DNA of 64,000 bases from Tachypleus tridentatus (Eukaryota; Arthropoda; Merostomata; Xiphosura; Limulidae). Numbering within the stretch: the first letter of the stretch is position 1; each line of letters starts with the position of its first letter. The DNA lies in assembly GCF_004210375.1 (NCBI RefSeq), contig NC_134834.1:96786170-96850169 (forward strand), written 5' to 3'. The notes below the pieces were generated by a model. The model ran no database searches and had not been told where the DNA came from. It saw only the letters and a list, made by a program, of their open reading frames with translations. A program made the position numbers and the translations under genes. This document shows, piece by piece, positions 35,831 to 48,092 of this stretch.

Positions 35831-37525
35831 TGTTCTCCTCTCTCCGTTGACGTTTATAATTCATTCAAAGGATGAGTAAAGACTTTCCAAGAATTAGTTA
35901 TTCCATTGTTATAAGTTATTCTTCGATATTTCAATTCAGTTGTTTGCTATAGAGAGATTAAAAAGTTTATAAAAATAATCTTAGATGATCTTGATATGTT
36001 TTTAATGTTAATGACCTAAAATTTGAAAGATATCAAGAAACAAGGAATTATATAAAAAGGAGAATTAATGTAACATTTATTTAGTTTTCATGCTTTAGTT
36101 CCTTCGATAATTGAGAAATTAGTGATGTATATATCTTCGGTTAGTCGATGGATGTGAAAAAAAATGTACAAATAAGTTTATTTGTACTACCTCATAGTAC
36201 CATTAGTGAGTAATTTTTTTTGAAAGTGAGAAATCTTTTTGCCAATTTAGAAATATAACTATATACAATTAGACTGTACTTCGCTTTATTTTCATCAATA
36301 ATTTAAAATGAACGCCCATTAAAAGAACATATGACAACACTGATATCAGAAGTGGGATTATTCTGGTGAAAAGGGAAATTAGATTAAGATTCGCTTTAAT
36401 TAAACATAGCAACCAGATCCGGCAATGGGATTAAATCGCTAATAGGAAGATGAAACACTTAAGATCGAAAGAAGGAAAGATAAAATTAAAAGATGTAAAT
36501 CGGAATTTAAAAGAAGAACTAAAATAAGGAGACAACATAACGAACTGGAGTTGAAAATAAATCTGTTTGAAGACAAAACTGATTAAACTATTGAAAGTAT
36601 GTAGAAAAATAACAACAACAATAATGAAAAAGTACAGAAATGTTGTAATAACAAAGTCAAAAATATACAAAACAAATATCACTGAGAAAGGAAATAACAC
36701 GTTTACGGTAGAAAATAATATTAGTGATAAAATAAACATCTAGAAAACAAAGTAATAAAGACAAAAATCAAACCAGCTTCATCTCTTTCCGCACCTGCTT
36801 AAGAATTCCAATACGAAACGTAATTTGCTTACTACAGAATACGGAACATGAGATCCTACCCGGTACACATCCGTTGCCACTGCTGTTTTTCCATTTGTTA
36901 TTACAGGACCTTCCTCGACTATTCGAACTAATAGTCACAACCAATCTGAGTTTCAAGACTTAATCGGGCAGTTCAATAACATTGGTTGAGAAACCAAACA
37001 ATCATGGAAGGGTATAATGGGAGACATGTGAGTTTTAAATTATTACCCGAGTGAATTGGTGGAATAATGAATAACAAGCTATTTATAGTTTTGACTATTT
37101 AAAAATAAACTGCTGACATGATAATGATACCAAATATAGAAAGTGTATAAAGTATAATTCCTAGAATGTTCTTGAATGTTAGCGATCCAACGATTTTACA
37201 AAATAACATAGATGAAGATATGAACTGACCTGATTATTATTAGGAGGACTGCTATTTGAATTATTTTGAGCAAATAACTCACCCAATGAAAGAATGCGTT
37301 ATAAAACTACCTTGCACAGAAATTATTCACCAAGTTTTCATATACAGCTGTTCTTATCCAGGGTCCATTTTTTATATGTAATTTAACTTAACGAATTTTC
37401 CTTTAGTATTTTAATTCCCGCGTATAGTGTGGGCAGTGTACTTTTCGTTTTCACATGTTCTGGAAATCGTTATGTACGTGTATATCGCACGGAGCAATTC
37501 TAACAGTGATTGGCCTTTGTGTACT

Positions 37526-37650
37526 GCCCCTCACTAGTACAGCGGTATGTCTACAGAGTTACAACGTTGAAATCAGGGGTTCGATTCCTCTCGGTGGCCT
37601 CAACAGATAGCCCGATGTGGCTTTGCTATAAGAAAGCACATAACCTTTGT
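37526..37650 (+). mobile_element. tRNA-related SINE, type C
   Basis: CTAGTACAGCGGTATGTCT... GGGGTTCGATTCCTCTCGG... CCCGATGTGGCTTTGCTATAAG. Confidence 0.85.
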
Positions 37651-37885
37651 CTATTGATTGGTTTATTGTCGTATTCATTAGTAATTGTACGTGCGCGTGT
37701 GAGTGAATTAATCGCATTACTTGAATTAATAAATACAGGGTGAGCTTACACCACCTGTAATTTGCACATTTTTAAACAATGCTCTGTACATAAAACACAG
37801 AAGAGTGACAGAAATTGAATATTACTATGAAACTGTTGTAATAAATAATGTTACGATCAAGATAAAAAAAACACACCAAAATATT

Positions 37886-38000
37886 CGACCCACCAGTGCA
37901 CAGTGGTATGTCTGTGGACTTACAACTCTAAAAGCCATGTTTCGATAGCCGTGGCGGACAGAGCTTTGTGTAGTTTTGTGCTTAATTATAAACAATAGCA
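37886..38000 (+). mobile_element. tRNA-related SINE, type B
   Basis: CACAGTGGTATGTCTGTGGACTTACAAC... TTTCGATAGCCGTGGCGG... GTTTTGTGCTTAATTATAAAC. Confidence 0.75.
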
Positions 38001-38324
38001 TTCGAAAAAGTTTTGACGGATTTTTATCAGCAAACGCCAACACATAAACCACTTAGTTTGACAAAATGAACGCGTTATCTGCGTAAGAGTTGGAGTTTTA
38101 AATTCAGAATTCCAGCTTTTCGTGGTTTTGATTTCATCTTCTGATGGTTGAATAATGGCAAACGATGATACGTCAGTATATAGAATGTGTCAAGTCAAAA
38201 ATTAAGACTGAAAAATACTGTTTCTTCGTATTGTGCGCTCTTCGCCGGTATTTACGATATTTATATTTGTACTTTATTGGCGCTTTTAAATATTAGCAGT
38301 GAACGAAATTTCTTGATCGTTTCT

Positions 38325-38588
38325 TTTTAAACTTCACATAAAGCTACACAAGAGCTATCTACGCTAGCCATCCCTAATTTAGCAGTGTAAGACCAGAATG
38401 AAGAAGCTAGTTATCCCCACCCACCGCCAACACTTGGGCTACTCTTTTATCAATGAATAGTGGGATTGACCGTCACCTTATAACGCCCCCACGGCTGAAA
38501 GGACGAGCATGTTTGGTGTGACGGGGATTTGAACCCGTGACCCTCAGATTACGAGTCAAGCAACCTAACTACCTGGCTATGCAGGGCC
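38325..38588 (-). mobile_element. tRNA-derived SINE, type A
   Basis: Near full-length reverse copy ending at GGCTATGCAGGGCC. Confidence 0.9.
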
Positions 38589-39430
38589 AAATGATGCAAG
38601 AGAGACTATCCCTGTACAAGTATGTGTGTCGTATTACGTTATAACAGAACTGATAATAGATCAAGTCCTACCATTTTCTTTTGACACAATACAGGTTTCC
38701 AGTAAGACGATTCAATACTTAGAACTATATAACAACAATCTTTCAACCATACCTTGTTGTATGTCGCTACCGAATAAGCCTCTTGTTTGATACCAGAGTT
38801 CATCAGGTGAGTAGTTAACAACACAGAAAGCTTTATTTAAAAAGCGATTAATAACAATCGCCTATGAAACAACAAGTCTTATAGCTTAAAACACTTCGTT
38901 GGTAGAATATGGTAATTAGACCAATAACAAACGAAGTCACCTTATTTTATATTCACCCAATATGAGTTTCCATGAAAAACAATGTTTATAATAGCGTTCC
39001 AATTATAACTTGCTGGTTGAATACTAATACCGACAAAACATTTCACTTTCAGTTACAGTTCTTAGTGAAAACCTACATCGAGTCAGTGGAGAATGATTTG
39101 ATTAAGGTTGTTGCCTTTTTTTATTATGAGGTATTATCAGATATGCTTGGTTAATAAGTGTTGTATTTTGCCCATTGAAGTCTTTTACACCATGGGAGTC
39201 GAACTATATATAAAAGCTTAGTATAAAATTGGTTAATTAACCTGTTCTGAGACTTATAACTCTGAATGTAGACAACAGTGGGCTGTGAAGTTTCACAAAG
39301 GCATTAGAATTAAAAAATGGCCGCTGTGATATTTATTTGTTAAAATATACATAGTTGAATGATTACGTGAAATTGTCGGCGTTGTCTCTAAAGATGTAAA
39401 GAATGCTTCAGTTCTTTAGAGGAGAGTTAT

Positions 39431-39560
39431 TGTTTTTGTTGTTTTTGAATTAAGCACAAAGCTATACAATGGGCTATCTGTGCTCTTCCCACCACAGGTA
39501 TCGAAACCCGAATTTTAGCGTTGTAAGTCCGCAGACATACCGTTGAGCCACTGGGGGGCT
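39431..39560 (-). mobile_element. tRNA-related SINE, type B
   Basis: TTTTGAATTAAGCACAAAGC... CCACCACAGGTATCGAAACCC... GTTGAGCCACTGGGGGGC. Confidence 0.85.
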
Positions 39561-40514
39561 AGAGGAGAGAATACACGAAATTGTCCAATATTCAACACGT
39601 GGAGTGAGACAGATGCTATCTTTCAGAAGCAACACAGTATAACTGTGATTTAAGGTAACTCCAGAACCAAGAACAACAGTACATGAATTATGGTAGGACT
39701 CTGGGCGTGTCAAAGAAAAATATTTGCTATTTATTCAATATCCAAAGACTAATCCCAGCAACATCTTCACATGTCATGCGGCTTAGGACAGTGCTCATTA
39801 ATAACATATTCTACAACATGAATTTGTAGAGTACACTGTTAATCCTATTAAAAGAAGAATGCCCAGTGACAAAACTCGTTGTAAACCTAACCTATACAGT
39901 GACTTTCTCATCATGAAAAAATATTACGCTATAATATTAGGGTTTGTATCTTCCCTGGGCAACTCAGTTTCAGGTATTGATCTGGCTATGAATAAACAAA
40001 ATAGATTTCATGAGCCTCTACATTCCGACAAGTTTTGTGGCATCAGTCGTTACTCTAGACAAAAACCTAAGTGAAAAGTTTAGTCGTTCTCTTGGTTCTA
40101 GTATGTGAATTCTTTACAGCCTGTACTAATACAGGTTCAACATTTTACGAACGACCTTCCAATTATAGGATTTCATATTATTTGGCAATCAGGTTAATGA
40201 AATATTATTCATGCGCGCTTTTTTTGCAACAGCAAGCACCGTTTTCCTAACTTTCACAACAATTTCAACAACTGATTCTATTGCTTCAAAGTTTAAAACA
40301 AATTTCGAATAATCGCAGATCCTTTTGTGGGCATCAATTTCATCTCGACTTGCTTACAGCGTCATATTGTCATATAATAATGATTTGCAAATGTAGTTAT
40401 TGTAATATGTCCAGACACCATATTCGGAACCTTCTCAGAAAGAATAGACGAATTACGTTTGTTCCTACTATTTTAAAACTACTCATGTCTTTGTGACCAT
40501 TGTTTTCACAGCGG

Positions 40515-40790
40515 GGCCCGGCATGGCCAAGCGTGTTAAGGCGTGCGACTCGTAACTTGAGGGTCGCAGGTTCAAATCCCGGTCGCACCAAACATGCTCG
40601 CCCTTTCAGCCGTGGGGGCGTTATAAGCAACGGTCAATCTCACTATTTGTTGGTAGAAGAGTATCCCAAGAGTTGGCGGTGGGTGTTGATGACCAGCTGC
40701 CTTCCCTCTAGTCTTTCACTGCTAAATTAGGGACGGCTAGCGCAGATAGTCTTCGAGTAGCTTTGTGCGAAATTTAAAACAAACAAACAA
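40515..40790 (+). mobile_element. tRNA-derived SINE, type A, full length
   Basis: It begins GGCCCGGCATGGCCAAGCG, the complete head, and runs to CTTTGTGCGAAATTTAAAACAAACAAACAA. It is the best reference copy in the window. A-box-like GGCCAAGCG and B-box-like GGTTCAAATCC are both visible, and it is not a functional tRNA because the cloverleaf does not close. Confidence 0.93.
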
Positions 40791-41749
40791 ATTTTTGTAT
40801 TAATTTCATTTTACCGTTTCCTTACTAATGCTATTTTGTTTGTTTCAAAACTTTTACAAAAAAGAACTATCCTAAAGACCGTCTCTGCATAACTGTCCTT
40901 AAATTTTGAGCAGATTAGTTGACAAGAGTGAGGGTAATTTTTCTACAATACCTACTGAAAACTCTTGGGTTTATCTTGTCTGACTACAAAGTGGAACTGA
41001 CTACTATACTTATAGCGCGCCCACGATCCTAAAATATGGAGAGTATTTTCACAAATACTAGTCGCGCACTATGTACCATCGAAATCTGGCCATTTAATTG
41101 TTAAGCTACACCTAATCTATTATTCATAAAGAAGCACAAAAAAGGGAAAAATACAGTTACAAAATAATATAGTGTTCTGTGATTACAATACTATATCGCA
41201 AGTAGCTTATATGAAAACCATCATTAGAATATAATTCATAGCATGCTTTGCTAAGATAGCTGTGATATATTTCATATCTTAGATGAAGGTTATGGAAGTA
41301 GAATTAAATAAGTAAAAAAAAATAGCCTATAACCCTCAGAAAAAAAGAAACGTGCTTCACAGTTTCTAAAGTTACTAATGATGAATTAGTTTTCAGTGTA
41401 ATTGGAACTTATTACTACCTTTTCGTAATCCCATAAGCACATTGCTAAGCTTGAGGGGTTTATAATGTCAAAATTCTGCGTCCAATCTACGCAGTGGATA
41501 CAATACCGTTAACATATTGTGCAGCTTTGTTTTTTAACAACGAACAAACTGCTATTCGTTATTTTCACGTGACGTAATAAGTTATCACCCTCCCCTCGGT
41601 GGCTCAGCAGTAAGTTTGAGTGATTATTACCCTAAAAATTAACTTTCAATATCCTCGTTACATCCTTGCTCTTGACATAAAAAGAATCTCATGTTATCGT
41701 AAAAGTCATTTGTTTTAATTAAGTTTTCATTGTTGTTTTTGTTTGAATT

Positions 41750-41925
41750 TTTTAAATTTCACGCAAAGCTACACAAGGGCTATCTGCGCTACCAGTCCCT
41801 AATTCAGGGTAATGACAAGCCCAAAAGTTGGCGGTGAATGGTGTCGACCAACTAACTTCTCTCTAGTCTATCATCTCAAAATTGGATACGACTAGGGCAA
41901 GTTACCCTTTGGTACCTATACAAGA
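41750..41925 (-). mobile_element. Degenerate SINE type A fragment
   Basis: TTTCACGCAAAGCTACACAAGGGCTATCTGCGCTA is clear; the rest is scrambled and truncated. Confidence 0.6.
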
Positions 41926-42145
41926 ATTTCTAAACAAACAGAGAAACTATTGAAAATAATATACAATAAAAACAGCATAATAACTTTTTGCGACATTATA
42001 ATATACTGAATAACTGTATATATATATTTACAGCAATAAAAAAGTCCTTTGTTTTCTACATCTCAGGGAAGATCTTCCAAACTATTGTTTGAAGAATTTT
42101 ATTTCGAACCTGAGAGAGATTGGTGAATAACGTTCAACATTTAAC

Positions 42146-45100
42146 ATGGAGTTCTTGGTAGTAATGTGTAAGTAACTTAATTTTTTGTAATTCGATTCAA
42201 GGCATATTTTTCGCGATGTTTATTTATATTAATTTCAGAAAGCTAGTGTCAGTTATTTGCCACTTGAATAAGTCATTCCTGTTTCATTCTTTTAAACAGA
42301 CATACAGTCATATGTATTGTTTTAAATGTTACCACCTCATGTGCTTTGCTAACTTGTCCGGAGAAATGCCTTTTACAGTTTTAACCGTGGTAGATATTAG
42401 TGACAGTTTTCCTACATGCTTGTATTTAAAATATTTTTTTTTTACATTTTCAAATAATATTGATCGGTTGTTTGTTTAAAATTAATCATATAGCTACACA
42501 ATAGCCTATCTGTACTCTACCCACCACAGGTATCAAAACACATTTTCTAGCTACGTGAGTCCGCAAACATACCACTGGGTGGCTTTTAGGTAATAATGGA
42601 AGCTCTTGAATATTTATTGTTAGAAACGAATTATTGACACTCAGTGGCACAGCGTACTTTTGTGGACTTACAACATAAAAAGTACAGATTTTGATATCCG
42701 CGGCCAGCAGAGCACAAATATTCTGTTGTGTAGTTTTGTACTTCGTTATAAACAAAATCCAATGATTAAAAATGTATATCCCAAATATGCTCATTTAAAG
42801 TTCGTTTATATAAAAATAATTATTTATCATTTAAACACTTTTGGTAAAACGTAATCTTAACATTTTGTTAATTCACGAGGAATTATTAATTAATTTTATA
42901 TCAAAATGTTATCTTTAATTAGATTTTAAATGAAGTATTTCAAATGTTCACAGCGGTTTAATAAATTGATGTTCCGAAATTATTATGTTTTTTCCTTTAG
43001 TGGCTGTCTCTTGTCTTCCATTTATTTCGACATTTTCAATTGTAAGTACACTTTTCCTAATTTATTTTAACTGTTTTAAGTAAGATATTTAGAAATAATT
43101 TTATTCTCAAATCAACTCTCGATCAGTTAATTAATTATCTTTTTAAATTAAGAAAACTAAAAAACAACCTTACAAAAAGAGACATTAATTCCATTAAAAA
43201 CCTAAAACAAGATAAAAACATAAAAATTCTAAAATCAGATAAAGGTAACGCTATAGTCATAATGAACACGAATGAATACATCCTAAAAATGAATAACATC
43301 CTATCAGACACGAACAAATTTAAACCAATACACACAAATCCAACAAAGACACACGAGACGCAACTGAACAAATTACTACTACAAATGAAAAAAGCCAACA
43401 CAATTTCACAAACACTTTATTCCTACCTACGTAAAACCGACTCACGCACACCGCAAATATACGGCATCCCCAAACCTCATAAACCAGGTTGTCCATTACG
43501 ACCAATAATGTCCACATATGAATCGTTTAATTACAATCTTGGTAAATACATAGCATGGGCATTCTCCAAATATGTAACATCAGCCAGCTCATTCATCAAA
43601 GACTCTTTTAATTTCAAGTCTAATCTAAATCAACTTAATCATAAAGCCTTAATGGCCAGTTTCAATGTTATATCCCTCTTTACAGAAGTTCTAACCACTG
43701 AAGCCTGCAAGATAGCCTTAGAACTCTATATCCGAGACCCTAACCCAACTATAGAAATTCCCAGTAACCAGTTAGCAACCCTCATAGAATTCACCACGAT
43801 AAAGACAAACTTCATATTCAACAACCAAAACTATATACAAACAAATGGCCTAAGCATGGGCAACTCAGTATCATCAGTTCTAGCCAATATTTTTATGACA
43901 CAAGTTGAAACACAAGCAATTAACACAGCATTACATCCACCACTAAACTGGTACAGATATGTAGATGACACGGTTGCGGGATCCAGATCTACAGAACACA
44001 TACTTAATTTTTTCAATCACATTAACTTTATACATCCCAACATTTACTTCACATGTTAACAGGAAGAAAGCAATCAAATATCATTTCTTAACCTCAAAAT
44101 TACCAGAACCGACACACAATTCAAAACAGAAATCCACCGAAAAATCACCCATACTGGACTATACATTCCTTGGGACTCAGCACATGAAACAAAACAAAAA
44201 CTCAACATACTAAGAAACCAAATAAACACAGCCATAAAACTATGATCGCCAGATAAAATTAACGATGAATTAGACAAAATAAAACAATACTTCATCAACA
44301 TCAATAAGTTTCCTCCACAAACGGTAGAAAACATTATACGCACACACCTAGACAGAAAGCAAAATCAACCAACTAAAGTAAATATATCTCACGAATCAAA
44401 AAATCACGAAACCATATACTGCTGTATACCATATATTCCTGACATCAGCAAACAAATAACCAGCATTTGGCAAAAATTAGTAACAAAATATGACATTCCA
44501 GTTAATACCAAATTTATTCAAAAACCAGGCACAAAACTGACAAAACAGGTAAAAACTACACTGACAAACACCACACCAACATTATTTACAAAATACAATG
44601 TGATAACTGCCACGACTTCTATATTGGAGAAACAAGTAGAAAATGGAAACCAGATTCAAAGAACATAAAAAGTCACCTTTACACGTTTTCGAACACTGCA
44701 AGTCAAATAAACACAACATAACCACAGAAAATACCCAAATACTAAATAAAGAAACAAACATAAACAAACGCAAAATTAAAGAAGCCTTACTTATACAACA
44801 ACTTAAACCCAAAATAAACCAATATAAAGGAACGCCTTTATACCTATATTAATATAATAAAATAAATAAATTATATATTCAAACATCTAATACCGCCCTC
44901 TACATTCCGACACTCAGTTACACAACCCCTTTCAAACATGTGGTCAGCTTCCGGTCAGTTACATCTTTCTTTGTGAACCTGACGATGACCGAAGAAGGTC
45001 GAAACGTTGTTCGCTCTTCTATGTAAAATATTTTCTCAACCCAAACGAGCCGTTTTTGCATATAAATTTCAGAACTCTGTTTGTTTGTTTTTGAATTTTC

Positions 45101-45816
45101 CGCAAAGATACACGCGGGACATCTGCGCTAGCCGTCCCTAATTTAGCAGTGTAATACAAGAGGGAAGGCAGCTAGTCATCACCACCCACTGCCAACTACT
45201 GGGCTACTCTTTTACCAACAAATAGTGGGATTGAGCGTCACATTATAACGCCCCCACGGCCGAAAAGGCGAGCATGTTTAGTGCCATGGGGATGCAAACC
45301 TGCGGCCCTTAGATTACAAGTCGCACGCCTTAACCCACCCGACCATGCTGGGCCTAAGAAAAGTTATGTCAGAAAATTTTTATAAGTTTCAAAAATCAAT
45401 GCATTTTCACTGCATTTTAAAGTAAAAATTATTCGAAAATGTCAGTGTTTTCTTTGTTCTATAGACTTTTCTATTTTTCTTAGAATAATCTTAATTTTGA
45501 AGAAGAAATGCCATCAGTAAATGAAGTACAAATGGTCTTTAGTTGTGAAGGTAAGGAAGAAGGCTACTATGCAGATAATCAGAATGATTGTAACTCGTTT
45601 TATAAATGTAGTGACAGTGCTAACACAGATGTGGAGAAAAATAATATGTATCAACTTACCTTTTTCTGTGAAGCCCAAAAAGTCTTCAGTGATGCCCTAG
45701 GGTTCTGTGTTCCTCCAGAAGAAAATGTCTGTGAGAATGATCCATTAGATGAAAGTCAGAATGCAATCTTGGATTATGATATTGAAAACCTACACTGGAG
45801 AAAGATGTCCTTGTAG
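42146..45816 (+). CDS. Gene F: divergent CBM14 chitin-binding protein
   Basis: Three coding exons are inferred: 42146-42167 (22 bases, ATG T|GTAAGT, phase 1), 43001-43041 (41 bases, TTTCCTTTAG acceptor, CAATT|GTAAGT donor) and 45484-45816 (TTTTTCTTAG acceptor). Joined they encode 131 residues. The signal peptide MEFLVVMLAVSCLPFISTFS is followed by a short acidic linker. One CBM14 domain has cysteines spaced 14-5-19-12-7 (FSCEG, GYYAD, NDCNSFYKC, FFCEA, GFCVP, NVCEN), and the C terminus is acidic. Exon sizes and phases match genes A-E, although the protein is far diverged, so this is an old paralog. A Penelope-like element and a SINE sit in the second intron (43042-45483). Splice sites are clean and the frame is intact, so the gene looks functional. 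The exon model is my inference and lacks transcript support. Confidence 0.8.
42470..42583 (-). mobile_element. tRNA-related SINE, type B, in intron 1 of gene F
   Basis: ATATAGCTACACAATAGCC... CCACCACAGGTATCAAAAC... ACCACTGGGTGGC. Confidence 0.7.
42635..42760 (+). mobile_element. tRNA-related SINE, type B, opposite orientation
   Basis: CACTCAGTGGCACAGCG... TGTGGACTTACAAC... TTTGATATCCGCGGCCAGCAGAGCAC... GTTTTGTACTTCGTTATAAAC. With the preceding copy it forms a head-to-head inverted pair inside the intron. Confidence 0.65.
43090..45075 (+). mobile_element. Penelope-like retroelement, 5'-truncated
   Basis: The reverse transcriptase shows the Penelope pattern: KSDKGNAIVIM near 43220, PQIYGIPKPHKPG near 43450, LRPIMSTYES near 43500, GLSMGNSVSSVLANIFM near 43850 and the catalytic YVDDT near 43960. 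A GIY-YIG-type endonuclease remnant (FYIGETSR near 44620, then a basic region with ALLIQQLKPKINQ) follows to about 44850. The 3' tail carries a hammerhead-like core at 44979-45005. The element lies in the sense direction inside intron 2 of gene F. It is broken, with a few interruptions in the coding region, and cannot be autonomous. Penelope assignment is confident from motif order. Confidence 0.88.
44973..45014 (+). ncRNA. Hammerhead ribozyme-like motif of the Penelope element
   Basis: CTGACGA (44979-44985), stem II GACC/GGTC with a GAAGAA loop (44987-45000) and GAA plus ACGT (45001-45007) fit the hammerhead core. GTGAAC (44973-44978) can pair with GTTCGC (45009-45014) as stem I, leaving T45008 at the cleavage position. 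Stem III is only the palindrome ACGT, so activity would probably need a dimer. Penelope elements are known to carry such minimal hammerheads. Activity is not shown here. Confidence 0.6.
45079..45354 (-). mobile_element. tRNA-derived SINE, type A, in intron 2 of gene F
   Basis: Reverse copy from TTTGTTTGTTTTTGAATTTTCCGC to CGACCATGCTGGGCC, abutting the Penelope tail. Confidence 0.9.
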
Positions 45817-45983
45817 GAAAAGAAATCTGGCTCAGAAAAGAAGACTCAGAGCAAACACGTCTTATAAGTTGTCTTAGAAATGCTCAATCAAATAACGAGC
45901 GGCTACGCTTATAACTTCGGAGTTTTCGCTATGCCTGTCTCTCTTTATATATATATATAAAATAAAATAGATGAATATAAATT

Positions 45984-46483
45984 NNNNNNNNNNNNNNNNN
46001 NNNNNNNNNNNNNNNNNNNNNNNNNNNNNNNNNNNNNNNNNNNNNNNNNNNNNNNNNNNNNNNNNNNNNNNNNNNNNNNNNNNNNNNNNNNNNNNNNNNN
46101 NNNNNNNNNNNNNNNNNNNNNNNNNNNNNNNNNNNNNNNNNNNNNNNNNNNNNNNNNNNNNNNNNNNNNNNNNNNNNNNNNNNNNNNNNNNNNNNNNNNN
46201 NNNNNNNNNNNNNNNNNNNNNNNNNNNNNNNNNNNNNNNNNNNNNNNNNNNNNNNNNNNNNNNNNNNNNNNNNNNNNNNNNNNNNNNNNNNNNNNNNNNN
46301 NNNNNNNNNNNNNNNNNNNNNNNNNNNNNNNNNNNNNNNNNNNNNNNNNNNNNNNNNNNNNNNNNNNNNNNNNNNNNNNNNNNNNNNNNNNNNNNNNNNN
46401 NNNNNNNNNNNNNNNNNNNNNNNNNNNNNNNNNNNNNNNNNNNNNNNNNNNNNNNNNNNNNNNNNNNNNNNNNNNNNNNNNNN
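45984..46483. other. Assembly gap, exactly 500 N
   Basis: A run of 500 N. The round length marks a scaffolding join of unknown true size, not a measured gap. The left contig ends just after gene F in a TA/AATAAA-rich stretch; the right contig starts inside a LINE. Confidence 0.98.
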
Positions 46484-47829
46484 GACTTCTTGCATAGTTT
46501 GCTCTTTTCCAGATTCGTATCAGTACATTTTAATATGTGGTAGCCACGTTAATTTTGAATCATAGGTTAGACATAGAAATTTAGCAGCAGAAGGAGGCAG
46601 TAAAAGTGATCCATTCATATATAGTTTTGGTGGATCTTTTTTTCAGCTTATTCAGTCTGCTGAATAATATGACTTGGGTTTTGGAATATTGATTTTGATT
46701 CTGTATTTCTGGCAGTATTCTTCGATGTTATATTCAGGACTGGTTGTAGGTTCGTTGTTGCTATTGACGGAGTGGGGCACTTTTCCAGACTGCTACATCG
46801 TCAGCGAACTGTGATGCATAACCTAAATTTAGGTCCGACAGAGGCATATTACTCACGTACATGATAAATAATATAGGGCTAACATAACCCTTCCTGCGGG
46901 ACTCCTGCTTCGAGTGAAAAGGACCCTGAGTGGGCCCCCCATTTACATTTACTTTACACATTCTGTTATCCAGGAAGTTGGACAGCCAGCGAATAGTTTC
47001 CTGGGGTAATACCATTTCAAGTAATCTATGTCAAGTTATGCACATTGCCAAATGCTTGTCTCAATGTCGAGAAAGCAAGCTACAGTGCATTCTTTTTGTT
47101 GAAGCTGTCGGTAATTGATTCTGTAAGTCGAATCAGGTGGTCTGTAGTTTATGGTTTTTCGAACTCCGTTTTGAATTTCTGGTAATTTTGAATTTTCTTC
47201 TAAGTAAACTGACAGACGATTACTAATTCATCCTCTCTAATACTTTGCCAATACAACTGGTTGTTTTAATCGGGCGGTAGTTGTTTGGTTTATTCGCTGG
47301 CTTTCCTTCTTTCTGGAACATTATTATTGCTTCCTTCCAAGAAACGGGGATATATCCAGCTGATAGTGAGAGATTAAATAACGCTGTTAGGTGTTCATAT
47401 AATCTCTGAGTGCCTTGTTTTAGGAGGATAGCTGGAATACCATCTTCTCCAGGGGCTTTGTTTTTTTGTGTTGTTAATAGCAGTGCATGACTTCTGTTAC
47501 AGTGATATGTTTTATCAGTTGATGAGTGCTCCAGTCTTTGTTTTTTCTTGGAGTGTAATAGTGTTGACTGGAAATTTAGGTATAAAAAATGCTTCTGTTT
47601 TGATCAATAAAGTTTGTGACTGTATTATAAAAGTATCTGTTCATGTCTGGTTCATGATGTGTCTTAAAACGTGTTTTCTAGGAGTGATATAGATCGGAAC
47701 AGAAGGTGTCCCAGTTTTCTTCTTTTCTGTTGTCTGATTAAGTTTCGTATTTTATTCCTTATTGTGTTTATCTGAGTGCTTTAAGTGTGGGGTTGCGATT
47801 TTGAATGTACTGTCTGCGGAGTATACGAC
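46484..47829 (-). mobile_element. Jockey-like LINE, cut by the gap, second copy
   Basis: Same insertion as 6410-7890, cut off at the gap. It keeps the GV(L)PQ and FADDVAVW region, but it has many extra indels and lacks about 150 bases that the first copy has at roughly 7607-7757. The junction with the SINE (CTGTAGATTTCG) is shared, so it is the same insertion event and not an independent one. Confidence 0.85.
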
Positions 47830-47856
47830 TGTAGATTTCGTTGTATAAAGTTTGGT

Positions 47857-48092
47857 TTGAATTTCGCGCCAAGCTACAAAAAGACTACTTGTACCAGTAG
47901 TCCCTATTTTAATAATGTAAGACTAGAGGTAAGACAGCTAGTCTTCTTCTACTACCGACCGCCAACTCTCTGGGCTACTTTTTTACCAACGAATAGTGGG
48001 ATTGACCGTCACTATATATAATACCCCCACGGTTGAAAGGGCGAACATGCTTGGTACGAGTCGAGTGCCTTAACCATCTGGCCATGCCGAAC
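47857..48092 (-). mobile_element. tRNA-derived SINE, type A (copy of 7917-8149)
   Basis: Same insertion and same internal loss as its counterpart, ending GGCCATGCCGAACC. Confidence 0.85.

Larger units (their letters stand above)
35830..42100. other. Intergenic region with scattered SINEs
   Basis: Single-copy, AT-rich DNA between unit 3 and gene F. Apart from the SINEs listed separately I find no supported gene. The longest frames (36431-36739 minus, 39859-40074 plus, 37510-37743 plus) are low-complexity, SINE-derived or lack any recognisable domain. 36430-36760 is strongly A-rich on the plus strand. Confidence 0.6.

Noticed and set aside
36431-36739. 102-residue minus-strand frame
   Set aside because: Phe/Ile-rich translation of an A-rich tract with no domain, start context or splice signals.
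39859-40074. 71-residue frame with a hydrophobic segment
   Set aside because: No family resemblance, no splice or promoter context, and no paralog in the window.
40515-40600. Possible tRNA gene
   Set aside because: A- and B-box-like motifs are present but the sequence continues into the SINE body and the cloverleaf does not close; it is the head of a SINE.
45929-46543. Long frames across the gap
   Set aside because: They consist of N positions and carry no sequence information.
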